Shown here one piece after another: positions 36,311 to 46,709 of a stretch of DNA of 64,000 nucleotides; the stretch's first letter is position 1; each line of letters starts with the position of its first letter. A program made the position numbers and the translations under genes. Below the pieces are notes generated by a model. The model was not told where the DNA came from. It was given only the letters and a program-made list of their open reading frames with translations, and searched no databases. The stretch is taken from assembly GCA_947683625.1 (NCBI GenBank), contig CANTUR010000611.1:310001-374000 (forward strand). Reading direction: 5' to 3'. Source of the stretch: Mallotus nudiflorus (lineage: Eukaryota; Streptophyta; Magnoliopsida; Malpighiales; Euphorbiaceae).

Positions 36311-37093
36311 CTATACTTCTCATTCGCATTTTTTGAAAATTACCACGTTGGCTACCCATTCTGGATGAGTAAGTTCCTTAATGAATCCGACTTCCAATAA
36401 CTTATTTATTTCCTCAGCAAGTATCCTCTGTCTCTCATAGGCAAAGGTTCTTTTTTTCTAGGCCACTGGCTTTGCTCCCGATCTGATGTTTAAACTATGA
36501 CAAACAACTTGTGGATCCACACCGATGATTTCAGATGCCTACGAAGTGAAGTTTTCTGAGTGTTTAGTGAGGACTTCCCTTATTCCTTCCTTAATGTCAC
36601 AGTTGAGTTCATTATCGATCTTCACCACTTTGCCGTCCATAATTTTTAGGGCTTTTGTGTCTTCAACTGGTTGTGGACCAGCGCCCTGCTTCTTTATTTC
36701 TTATGTTTCTAGGGGGAAGGCTTCTGCCTGAGGCTTCATGGCCATCTGGTAACACTGTCTAGCCATATGCTGATCTCCTCATATGGTAAGAGTTCCGCTC
36801 TCAACTGGAATTTTCATAGTTAAGTGTTGGATACTGGTGACTACATATGCTTCATAGAGTACTGATTGTCTTATAATTCCATTGTATGCTAGTGGGAGAT
36901 CCTCTATGTTGAATACTATTCGGATAAATTTTGTTTCTTCATTGTCTTAATTCCTAAATTCTAAGTTTAACTCCATGACTCCGATTAGCTATATAGTTCC
37001 TCTATAGAAGCTTCTGATGGAGTTCTGGATGGTCTTCAGATTAGTGATGGAGCCTCATATTGCTTTGTATGCCGTCTGTGGGAACTCTTAAAG
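36311..37093 (-). pseudogene. Element C protease region, truncated
   Basis: The minus strand reads FIRIVFNIEDLPLAYNGII and MARQCYQMAMKPQAEAF, the linker between protease and RT in Tat pol. The D-T-G-S active site is not visible. The frame ends abruptly near 37093, where copia-2 gag begins; gag and the 5' LTR of element C are missing. The last 16 bases on the plus strand (about 37071-37088) read GCCGTCTGTGGGAACT, which looks like a Tat primer-binding site in the wrong orientation. Confidence 0.65.
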
Positions 37094-37987
37094 ATTGTGT
37101 TGATATTGTTTATGACAAATATTTGTAGTGTGATTAAAGAGGCCACAAATCTGACATCCTGAAGATTAATGGCCTCGGCGACAACCACACCACCACGGGC
37201 GAGGTTGAGATGACTGCCCAGAAAAACTATAAGGAAAAGTTGGTGCTGATGGAGTGGCCAACAAAGGTGGTCTAGAGGTTGATGACATTAGTGAAGAGGA
37301 CTTGTAAGAAACATGAGCAACAAGTAGTTCTTCTTAACTTTTAAGAAGAATTTAATGAGTAGCCAACTGACTATGTAATTGATTAAAAGATACTGGCTTT
37401 GGGTGCATGTTAAGAGCAGTGATAGCACCTTAGAATTCAAGATGAAGATTGCAAAAGATTATGACATTAAACTTAGCTGGTAAAAGTGGTCGACTAGTTG
37501 AAGCATGTTCATTAACAAGGGAATTAACTTTGATGAGGCATTGACTAATAGAGAGATCATGTTGTTTCAGCTCCTATAATTCAATGTGAAGTTGAAGTTG
37601 ACAATTTTGAGAAATTGTACCAAAAGTATTTACAAGAATTTGCCATGCTGTAAAAGAGGAAGAAACATTAGTAACATATGGGAAAATTTCTTCAGTGAGA
37701 GGAGAAAATCTAAGAAAGGAGCATTTGATCTCTTTTGAATCATGTTTGATATTCAGGATTGGGAATGGGAGAAGGTGGAGTATCATTGTTCATAATTGTA
37801 GGCAAGGGTGCAGTTTTTGACCCATCTATGAAATTCGTAAGGTCTTGAGAATTGAGAAGTGGTAGAGGTTGTGTTTTCCATGCTAAATAGATTTTAAAAT
37901 TGAGTTTAATGGAGAAATTTTTAATTGGATTTTAGTGGGTGTAGAAGATGTGACCATAATTAATTGAGTGTTAGTGGTGGTGGCCAT
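37094..37987 (-). pseudogene. copia-2 gag
   Basis: It starts at an ATG (37985-37987) with MATTTNTQLIMVTSST. The gag core follows: PFPILNIKHDSKEIKCSF...AWQILVNTFGT, then LSISQCLIKVNSLVNEHAS and HSQLATH*ILLKS. The zinc knuckle is CQICGLFNHTTNICHK (C-x2-C-x4-H-x4-C form), at about 37102-37150. The order is that of the UBN2-type gag of Ty1/copia. It stops at the border with element C; the next part of the polyprotein is at 4806-5580. Stops are present. Confidence 0.82.
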
Positions 37988-37990
37988 TAA

Positions 37991-38003
37991 GGCTCTTATA
38001 CCA
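37991..38003 (-). promoter_or_regulatory. copia-2 primer-binding site (initiator Met tRNA type)
   Basis: TGGTATAAGAGCC on the minus strand, one change from the common TGGTATCAGAGCC, 3 bp upstream of the gag ATG. Confidence 0.7.
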
Positions 38004-38241
38004 TAACAAAGCAATTTTTTTATAAGAAAATTTACCCAATTTAATATACAACGTGTGGTGCTAAAGACTTTTCCAATCACGATATTAACTTGTTAATTAG
38101 TCCATATCAACGAGAAAAGTCACCCCATATATTTTTTATGCACTTAGTTTGCTAAACAAATAAAAAGATCTATGAATATTTTTAAAAATACCCATCAATC
38201 ACAAAAATAATATTGTAAACGTGCTGGCAGCTCTGTCAGCA
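38004..38241 (-). mobile_element. copia-2 5' LTR (probable)
   Basis: Minus-strand sequence from TGCTGACAGAG to TTGCTTTGTTA, directly before the primer-binding site, about 238 bp. A TATA-like cataaaaaatatat lies inside. The terminal CA has become TA, and the 3' partner is missing, so the outer border is uncertain. Confidence 0.4.
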
Positions 38242-38277
38242 AGTAAGGATTAATTTCATTTGAATGGTATTTTGAGT

Positions 38278-38353
<76 letters not shown>
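38278..38353. repeat. (AAAT)n followed by (AT)n microsatellites
   Basis: About eight AAAT units, then about 20 AT units, ending at acacacg. Confidence 0.9.
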
Positions 38354-38357
<4 letters not shown>

Positions 38358-38474
38358 GAAAGAGGGAGAAGAGATAGATAAAATTACAAAACTGTTTTCA
38401 CTTATTATTATATAAAAATTGGATAGTTTTATCATTTACTAATAAAATTTAAATTAAATTAATTAAAATATAAT

Positions 38475-38905
38475 TTTAATGTGATTGAAAGTCTATTTTC
38501 TATTTTAATTAAGTTAACTTCTATTTTATCTCTAACAAAAATTAAATTAACTAAATATAATTCTAATTTAATTGAAAGTATGGTTCCTATTTTAATTATG
38601 TTAACTTCTATTTTATCTCTAACAAAAATTCTAATTTAATTGAAAATATATTTTCTATTCTAATTAGACTAACTTCTATTTTATATCTAATAAAAATTAA
38701 TTTAATTAAAATATAATTGTAATATAATTGAAAGTATGTATTCTATTTTATCTAAAATAAAATAAAATAAATATGTAATTATAATTTAATTGAAAATATA
38801 TTTTCAAAGTTTAATTTGGTTAACTTCTATTTTAGCTCTAATAAAAATAAAATTAATTAACACATAATTCTAATTTAATTGAAAGTATGATTCTTATTTT
38901 AATTT
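38475..38905. repeat. AT-rich minisatellite, about 70-87-bp unit, six copies
   Basis: Units contain taatttaattgaaagtatg, ttctattttaatta and gttaacttctattttatct followed by ctaacaaaaatta. The phrase attgaaagt/attgaaaat recurs near 38484, 38571, 38640, 38727, 38797 and 38878, giving alternating spacings of roughly 87 and 69 bp. Confidence 0.75.
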
Positions 38906-41480
38906 TATAATTTGTTTGAAGTATATTGTCTATAATAAAAGTAGTACAATTATCGTTTTTAGATATTTTTATAAAATTTAGCAAAAAAGAGTTAAAATTA
39001 AATTAATTAAAATTTATCAATTAATTATTAGTTGAACTTAAAAATTACATTAAATTAATTTTTGAGTAAATAAAATTATTAATATTAAAAGTATTGAAGA
39101 AATAAAGTATTATAATTCAAATAAAAATTTACTAAAATTATAATAAATTATAAGTTTAGTGGGTTATAATATTTAAATTATTACATAAAGAAAATATATT
39201 TTTTATTATTTTAAATTTTTTATAAAAAAATTACTAATAATTTTTTTATTATCTTATAATTAAATATAATCATAATATTTTTTTTTTCTATATGAAATTA
39301 GTTATAGAGTTGAGAAAAATTATTTATAAAAAATATTGAAGGAATATCTTATAATTATTTAAATGAAAGATTTATAAAAGTTATAATAAATTATAATTAT
39401 ATTAATTTAATATTAAATTGATAAGTAAATAACATTGTTAATATTTTAAAAATTTTGTTTAATAATAATAATAATATATTTAATTATTTATATACTATAT
39501 GTCACGAGTTTAATAAAAATTTTATTTATGTGTAAAATACATGATTGTTTATTATAATTTATATATATAACATTTCACACTGAATAAAATTGTATTTAGT
39601 TTGATGGATTTTAAATAGCAGTGGTTTAAATAAATGAAATACATGATTAATTTTATGATGATTGGTCATGAAATGGTGGTACATGTTACAAAACGAAATG
39701 AGGCAGCAAAAAAGTTAAGGTCAATGAAGTGACTACATACATGGTTTCTTATGATTCACAATTTCGTGAAGTAATCTTGGTCTTTCCACATGGATAAGAT
39801 GAGGTCGGCTTAGATGTTTAGGTAGGGGATGAAAACGCCATATGGATAACACAAACTCAATATTTTACACTTTTTATATATTTTTTCAATTAGTGACATT
39901 CAAATTAATTTAATTTAATTTAATTCAGCTAAAATTATAAATACAGATCGTATAATAATTAATGTAACTCGATGACTCACTAATTGTTTAAATAATATAT
40001 ATAAATTATTAATAGGTATTGTAATTAATACACTGACCTATTACTATAGTTGGAGTTCGTTAAAATTTTAAAATAAATCAAGTTTGTTATGATTTAAGAA
40101 CGGAAAAAAAAATTATATATAGCATAAGAAGATTATATTAATTTCATATTAGATATTATAAATTCAAAAATTTTTAAAAAAGATATTTATGAGAGGTTGA
40201 CTAATGGATACCACGTCTTCATAGGTAAAGTTGTAGCATTTCAAAATAAACGTGGTACACTATTAGTTGAATCGGCAAGAAGTTTAAAGATTTTTATTAA
40301 TAAATTAAATAATTTAAGTATTAATAAATTATATAATACAAAATGATTGAAGTATTAATAAAATTATAATTTCTCATGAGTAGTTTAAAAAGTAAAAAGT
40401 ATGGACACTAAACATAAAATGTAGGGTTCGAGCTCTCGTCCTTCTTTTACTCTCTATCATTATGGTGGAGAATTAATCATTTTAACCAATTAAAAAATAA
40501 TAAATTATATAGAAAAATTAAATAATTGAAGTATTAATAAATTATATAATACAAAATAGTCTTTATTTTTAAATTAATAAAAAAATTTTGCTCAACATAA
40601 TTTAAATTTTATATTTTAGGATATTTTTTTGAAAATAAAATAAAACTAATTTGTTCTCTTACAGGATAAAAATATAATATATATGTATATTCATTCCTCC
40701 GGGATCAGTAAAAAAAATTCCATTTTGTTCTTTAATGGTTTGCTTGACTTTGCACTTAATTCGTTGCTTTGCGTATACTTTATGATTTACTCCATGTGGC
40801 ATGCCATCTTTAACGAATGTAGCATGTCATCCCAAAAATAATTAGCATTAATTCTCGTTTTTAATTCTAGTCTGATTCCAAAGTACGTAAATTACAAAAC
40901 CAAATTATATGTTTTTTAATAAATAATAGAAATTATTTGGTAATAGGATATAAAAGAATTTTTTTATTGTTTACTGTAATTAATTGTTTGATTCGTGAAT
41001 AACATTAATAATATATTACTATTATATATTTATAATGAAATTTTCTATTTTAAATCAATAATTTTCATATTATCAAAATAATGAAATAAGTAATAAAGAA
41101 TTTACTTCTAATAATCTTCCATTAAAATGTATATAGTGATTGTGCTTTTGCTTAATTGTACTAGCTGATGATAGATTTAAATTACCGTTTCGTACATACA
41201 CAATAAGTCAGGAATATAACATATTCCTTCATAAAATTTTGGTAATTTTGTAAAAGCACATCTCACATTTATAACTCAAACACACATATATTCCACAACG
41301 ATGTAAAATTTTGAAGTTTTAGTAGCTACTCTCCAGCTAACAATGAATGGCAAAACAGTAATTAAAAAAGAAAAAAGATCTCCCATTAATTACTTCATGA
41401 TCTTTATTATATTGAAATGATAAAGATTTATGTGAAAAGCGATGAGGTCCGTATATGACCTTAATGATTTACCTGATTCT
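38906..41480. other. AT-rich spacer with no recognisable feature
   Basis: Very AT-rich, with no convincing open frame and no LTR or inverted-repeat termini found by eye. At about 40380-40470 is a short non-low-complexity stretch (gggttcgagctctcgtcc) that I could not assign. Confidence 0.5.
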
Positions 41481-41518
41481 CATATTGACACCTAATTTTT
41501 TTTAAGGATCGTTTATGC

Positions 41519-42522
41519 CCTTAACATTGTTAAATTTTCCGTTACCACAGCTGATGTCGCATATATAGGACAAGTTATGTCATAAGAATTTTTTTTTTTA
41601 AAAAAAGAGATTTTTTTTTTTGGGCGGCAAAGTCAACAAATTCTCCAAGAGTAGATTTGGAAGGAGCTTCTTCCTTGCTGCATATTCATTACTTTACCTC
41701 CCATGAGACATGACTGAAAGATCTCCACAAGCTACTGGAAGAATATTGCTAACAATAGAGATAACATCAGGTTCAACGCAACTTGCTTTCATCTGTGAAT
41801 ATAAGACTACCACTTCTTTAGCCATTGCATTGTTCAGATACATAACAATCATCACATTCCAAGAAACCAAACTCTTTTTTGCCAACTTCATAAACATTTC
41901 CTTAACATACAAAACATTATTAGATGATGTGTTAGTCACAGCTAGCAAAACTGCAATCCTATTACGTAAAAGCATAAACAAATAAATTAGGTCCCTCAAC
42001 AAGACTAAAGCAAAAAACAAGCATTACTCTGGAGTCAGAAAACTAAAAGGATATGTGAGATTGAAATCAATAGCACTTAATACTACGAATTTTAGCTCTT
42101 AAGTGCATTTGACACTTTGCCATTGATAGTAGTCGAAATGCTCATTGAGAGTGTAGAAAAGCTTGTTGTTTAAGTCGGCTTTCGCTTTGAATGAAAGTAA
42201 TGAATTGACGTTGGAGGGGAGGAGGTAAGTGGTGGTTAGAGAGAGAGAGTTGAGGTGGTGAAAGAAGGAGGAGGAGCAGCAGGAGAAGGTATAGATTTGA
42301 ATGAGTTAGTGGTGGCATCTAATTTTTGTTACAGAGTGAAGTGGTGCTCATAGTGGTGGCGGAGGAAGTGGCAGTGGCAGTGGCAGGTGAGGGAGTTAAG
42401 TGTGGGAAGCAGCTGGATTATTGAAGTGAAGGGAGGAACTTAACAATTTTTTTTCTTTTAACAGAATTGGTCCCACATATGCCATATCAGCTATGGTAAC
42501 GGGACACTTTACAACGCTTAAG
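41519..42522. mobile_element. Inverted-repeat unit carrying a PPR gene fragment (Pack-type candidate)
   Basis: The left arm (41519-41595) and the complement of the right arm (42449-42522) align over about 75 bp at roughly 70% identity. Shared blocks are CTTAA, CCGTTACCAYAGCTGATRT and GCATATRTRGGAC, followed by T/A-runs. Between them is a fragment of a pentatricopeptide-repeat gene and G-rich flanking sequence. No clear target duplication was found and the outer limits are approximate. It could be a transposon that captured gene sequence, or a gene fragment next to unrelated MITE halves. Confidence 0.45.
41694..42020 (-). pseudogene. PPR (PLS-class) gene fragment
   Basis: On the minus strand the frame carries VLLAVTNTSSNNVLYVKEMF, MKLAKKSLVSWNVMIVMY, LNNAMAKEVVVLYSQMKAS and CVEPDVISIVSNILPVACGD. 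This is the repeat grammar of PLS-class pentatricopeptide proteins (VSWNVMI..Y...A..LY.QM...G.EPD...), which bind organelle RNA. From memory it resembles the middle of Arabidopsis At3g49142-type proteins. The 108-residue frame ends after LSVMSHGR, far short of a full PPR gene, and the upstream part is out of frame. It is a truncated pseudogene, and the only host-gene-derived coding sequence I recognise here. Confidence 0.7.
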
Positions 42523-42566
42523 AATTGTGTTTAAATGCATTGAATATGTCTACATTAAGAGTATAA

Positions 42567-43448
42567 TGTCAAGATCGTTAGTTGTGACACGTAGGACTGC
42601 AAAAGATGCTTGCTGGTTGAGCTTAATATGGGGCATGAGGCAGCGCAAGGTGGTGAGTATGTGCCATAGGTGGTCATTTATCCTACGGATGGTTATGCCA
42701 CCTAGGCACCACACTGGTTGGGAACTGTCCCCGCTCCCCTAATGAGCCCATGGGAGGGCGAAACTAGTGTAAACTCTGACCCCATGGCAGATGGTATCAG
42801 AGCCAAGTTGTGTGCTAGCTACGTGTTTACCAAGTGCTCTTACCATGCTGGTGGGTCTACGTGGACGAGCAAGGATGCTCGCACCCTTATGTGGGCAGGG
42901 ATGCTCACAAGTGGGTCCTCTATAAAGAGATTAAGACTAGGATAAGCAGGCAAAAAGCCGTAGTGAAAGTTTGCCAAGCGCTCATATCCGCATTAGCACA
43001 CCCTAAACAACAAGGGTAGTTGTAAATGGATCGTAGCCTCAATGCACGAGGGCGAGTAGGTAGGGAATTGCGCACAAATTCTAACCAATTAAGGAGAAAG
43101 AGAATGAGTCTTGCTCGACATGCACAAGGACATGCATGAATTGAGTAGGGGAGAATGTCATGGACTGTTAGTTATGACATGCAGGACTACACGAGATGCT
43201 TGTTAGTTGAGATTAATGTAGGGTGTGAGGCCGTGCAAGGTGGTGAGTACGTGCCATAGATGGTGAGTACGTGCCATAAGTGGTCGTATATCCCATGGAT
43301 AGGCGTGCCACCTAGACACCACACTAGTCGGGACCCGCTCCCCTAATGAGCCCATGGGACACAAAGATGAATTAAGGTTTACCCTTAGGTATACTGGAGG
43401 GCCTAGGGTATCGCATGAAAATTGTCCCTACACTTAAACTCTGCCCCA
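42567..43448 (+). mobile_element. TRIM (terminal-repeat retrotransposon in miniature), 882 bp
   Basis: The direct terminal repeats are 42567-42784 and 43156-43448. They start TGTCAWGR..TTAGTTRTGACA and share gcaaggtggtgagta, ccacctagRcaccacact and aatgagcccatggga, ending AAACTCTGMCCCCA. The primer-binding site TGGTATCAGAGCC is at 42792-42804, and a purine tract (gagtaggggagaa) sits right before the 3' repeat. There is no coding capacity. The 3' repeat is longer because of a small internal duplication (tggtgagtacgtgccat twice) and an insert near 43360-43420. The flanks TATAA and TAATA are similar but not identical. Confidence 0.85.
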
Positions 43449-45973
43449 TAATAATAAACAACCTTTAAAAAATATTAGACACCAGTGTGAGAATGGGACA
43501 AAACATTATGGTCATATTTGAACTCTAAATGAATATTATTACCATAAGCTAAATGGGTTGTAATCCTAAATAAATTATTACCATAACTCAAGTCATTTAT
43601 GAGATTATCCGAGAAATTTGATTAATAATTGACTCTAGAAGTTAACAAACTTCAAATATAACCGGTAATGGAAGAATTACACAGTTCAAATATAACCGGT
43701 AATGGAAGAATTACACCTCTTTTGGAAATTTGACTCAATTTAAATTAAATTAAATCCTTGGAATACTAGATATTAGAAATAATTACATATACAAACCACT
43801 ATTGGTATCGGTTGGCAAAAAGTTGTTCTCACTTAAATTAAATCTCAAGTTTGAATCCTAATATATATAGTTGTGGTAAATTAGTTGTTGAGAGACATTT
43901 ATTGCTCTTATAGTTCTGTTCGAATCAAACTGAATTAGTTAGAATTTAATAGTTCTAAATATTGGTAATTTAGACTAAAAAAATGGTAATGTATAATTAG
44001 TAGAAACTTGAATTTTTTTTCAAGAAAAATCAACTTAGATATTCATCCCGTTCAATATTCCCTGCAATTTTCCTTCATAAATTTTCTTGTACATCTTAGA
44101 AATTTTAATTTGGTGCCTATCTATTCTAGATCACGTAACATCAATTCATTGGTGAATTTTCCAAGTGATGAAATTTTTTTTTTTCTAAGTCATTGACAAA
44201 AATTTTCACACCCTTATGCCTATAAATACCAATCAAACATGTCAGGATTTTTTCATCCATTTCCTAAGGTTCTTGATTTGCATTATAAGAAACAAAAAAA
44301 AAAATGATGTTGCAATTATGACCCTCCGGGAACTTTGTTGGGCAGCGTCCTTATTAAATGTAAATTATTTTTTTTTTCACAGTGCGGGTTTCTAAAGCAG
44401 TTTCCTGCCGAACCTGATTAAAACCATGTCAGCACATTGAGGATCTCAAACTTTTTGAAAAACAGGAAAAAGAAAGAATTGCAGCCATTGAATCTTTGAA
44501 GCATAGCATTTCTTTTTAAAAGTCAGAAATTAACAATTGGAGATTTGTCTAAGAAATTTGTGATTATTGATATTCGTTTACTGACATATCCTTTTTTTTT
44601 TTTTTTGTGTTGGAACAAAAATTTCCATATGTTGTCAACCTATAGCTTTACATTTTTCAGAATTATACACGTTTGTTTAATCATTATAGTACTACCTCTT
44701 TTCCTATAGCTAATTTGCAACGTCAATGTGCATGTTGTAAGGAGATGAGCCATCTGGTGTAGTGTTAAACTACTAGTAAGTGGCAATATAATGAAGAGCC
44801 AGTATGACAGTCCAGTCCATCGCACAATTTTACGTTTTCTTTTCCTAAATTTATGATAGATTTGTCTCCTTGATTAGCGATATTCAGTATCTCCACACTC
44901 AAATTTTGGTCGAAGTTAACGGTAGTTATATTTATCAACAAATTGCCTAATTGAAACATTTATGTCAAAATTAAAAGAATGAGTTAAATTTGCATCAAGT
45001 TGAAAGTTTAATTTTTTAGACCAATAAAAAAAAAATTTATCAACATATTCAATACTATTTGAAACATTTAAATGATATTTTTGTAAATTGAAATGAAACT
45101 ATTTAGTTGTTTAAATTAATTAAAAAATATCTATAATGTTTAACACGTGAAACCATCAAAATAATTAATTATAAGTTAAAAAAGCAAATCAGTAAAAAGT
45201 GCCAAGTTTAGAAGATCACAAATTATGTGCTCAAATAAAGAAATTATAAATCTAATAGTGAAGAACAACTGATAACAAGACAAAAACAAAACCCTAACGC
45301 AAAAGCCTGAACCTTAGCATAACATTGAGATATATATTTGGCACATGTGCACTGTAGATAAGTTCACTCTCAACTTCGCTAGCTATCTCTCCCACCGCTG
45401 CATCCATCAAAGCGACGTATCTAAGCTGGCAAGAAATTTCAATTACTGAACCTCTTTTTAGCTTAACTTCATACGATGCTCCACCCATAACCTTATATAC
45501 TCAACACAGTATATGTACAGTAATATTATGGTACGTACACGATATATATGTATCATTTTCAATGGCTGCTCCTAGACATTCATCAAAGGTCTAGAACTAT
45601 CACCACCACCACCAGATCACTATTAAATAACAATCTAAGCGTTGTTTTTACTTTAATTAATTGAGTCTTAGATTGTAAAATTGCTCTTATTGATCGTTAG
45701 AAAATTCTGCTTTTTATTGGCAAATTGGCAATTCTTTGCTTGCTTCTAGTGGTCACTTCTTTTTAGGAGTACAATGAGAAATGAGAAAGTAGTTTAAAGT
45801 CTAAGATTATTATAATTTGTAGGATTTAAATCCTCCATATATTAGAATGGAAAAAGTTATAAAAATGCCTATTACATTGTGTCATAATTTCACATCAACA
45901 ACCAACGTTTTTGAGGTGCAAATACACTCTTATCATTTTGAAAATCATATACTTAAGTTCTCTTACAAACAGT
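43449..45973. other. AT-rich spacer with a 37-bp tandem duplication
   Basis: A 37-bp unit with ttcaaatataaccggtaatg occurs twice in tandem at about 43651-43720. The rest is AT-rich and unassigned. Two minus-strand frames of 64 residues (44765-44959, 45294-45488) have mixed composition, but I recognise no domain in either and do not call them genes. Confidence 0.5.
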
Positions 45974-46620
45974 GTTAATTTTATCATTAGTAGGTTCATT
46001 ATTATGGATATACATAAAAAAATTATTAGATAGAGGTACATTTTTGCTCTTAACGTTTATAACAAGAAACAAATTTATCCCTAAAAAAAATTTAATATTT
46101 TCACGCAAAAATTTGTTAAAAAATTTAAATTTTTATCTAATAAAAATATTAAATGACCTTTTTTTTATATACTCATGAATATTAAAATAATTTACACCTA
46201 TTTTTTTTTTGAATTTTTTTTGAAATTGTCCATTTAAAAAAATTTACATAAAATATTCATTTCATTTTATATAAATTTATCCTTTTTCATTTACTCTCAA
46301 AATAAAAATTAATAAATATTTTTTTAAATGTAACAAATTAAAATGAGATGGATAAATAAATAAATATTTATTTATTTATTATTTTGGGAATGATTAAAAA
46401 ATTAAAATTTTATATAGAATGAGATGAATTTAGTTTCTTTAAATATTCCTAATTTTTTTATATACTATAGAAAGAATTATAAAATATTTTTTTAAATTTT
46501 CTTTAGGAGTAAATTTGTTCATTATTACAAACATTAGGGGCAAAAATAGACCTTTATCTAATAATTTTTCTTGTGCATGTCAGTAATAATAGACCCTATT
46601 ATAACAGTGAAAATTAACAT
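45974..46620. mobile_element. Second fold-back MITE-like element
   Basis: The ends TGTTAATTTT and AAAATTAACAT are inverted repeats. The arms pair inward over more than 100 bp: left aaattattagatagaggtac, right complement aaattattagataaaggtct, followed by ttttgc and acaaatttat/acaaatttac. No clear target duplication is seen. The centre is AT-rich with no coding sequence. It differs in sequence from the element at 3217-3706. Confidence 0.65.
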
Positions 46621-46709
46621 TATTTATAAAAGGGGTTTAAATATATATATTTACACCATGAAGAACGTTAGTGGCGGATGTGAGATGAAGACACAACGTT
46701 ATGGGTGTT

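Larger units (their letters stand above)
5581..37093 (-). mobile_element. Element C: Tat-type Ty3/gypsy retrotransposon on the minus strand, carrying element A and a solo LTR
   Basis: From its 3' end on the left, the order is 3' LTR (5581-5923), polypurine tract, tandem repeats, an antisense gene on the plus strand (8502 to 33372, interrupted by element A), then protease-RT-RNase H-integrase on the minus strand (33540-37093). An opposite-strand gene between pol and the 3' LTR is a known trait of the Tat lineage. At about 37093 protease is cut off and copia-2 gag begins, so gag, primer-binding site and 5' LTR are missing. The left limit is inferred from TG...CA ends; the target duplication could not be confirmed. 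Confidence 0.75.
4806..38241 (-). mobile_element. copia-2: Ty1/copia element on the minus strand, split by nested gypsy insertions
   Basis: The right piece (37094-38241) carries a probable 5' LTR, a primer-binding site and gag. The left piece (4806-5580) carries the next part of the polyprotein, the gag-pre-integrase region and the start of integrase. Both are on the minus strand and in the right order, so one copia element was opened by insertion of element C. Integrase after its first conserved block, reverse transcriptase and the 3' LTR are missing on the left, so the element is also truncated near 4806. Confidence 0.75.

Noticed and set aside
42527..43019. Several short open frames across 42527-43019
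   Set aside because: They lie in the non-coding TRIM, overlap its terminal repeat and primer-binding site, and have no recognisable domain.
42567..43448. Cassandra-type TRIM
   Set aside because: The terminal repeats do not contain a 5S rRNA-like segment that I can recognise, so it was left as an unnamed TRIM.
45294..45488. 64-residue frame with mixed composition on the minus strand
   Set aside because: No motif or flanking splice or promoter signal that I recognise. Length is within chance expectation.
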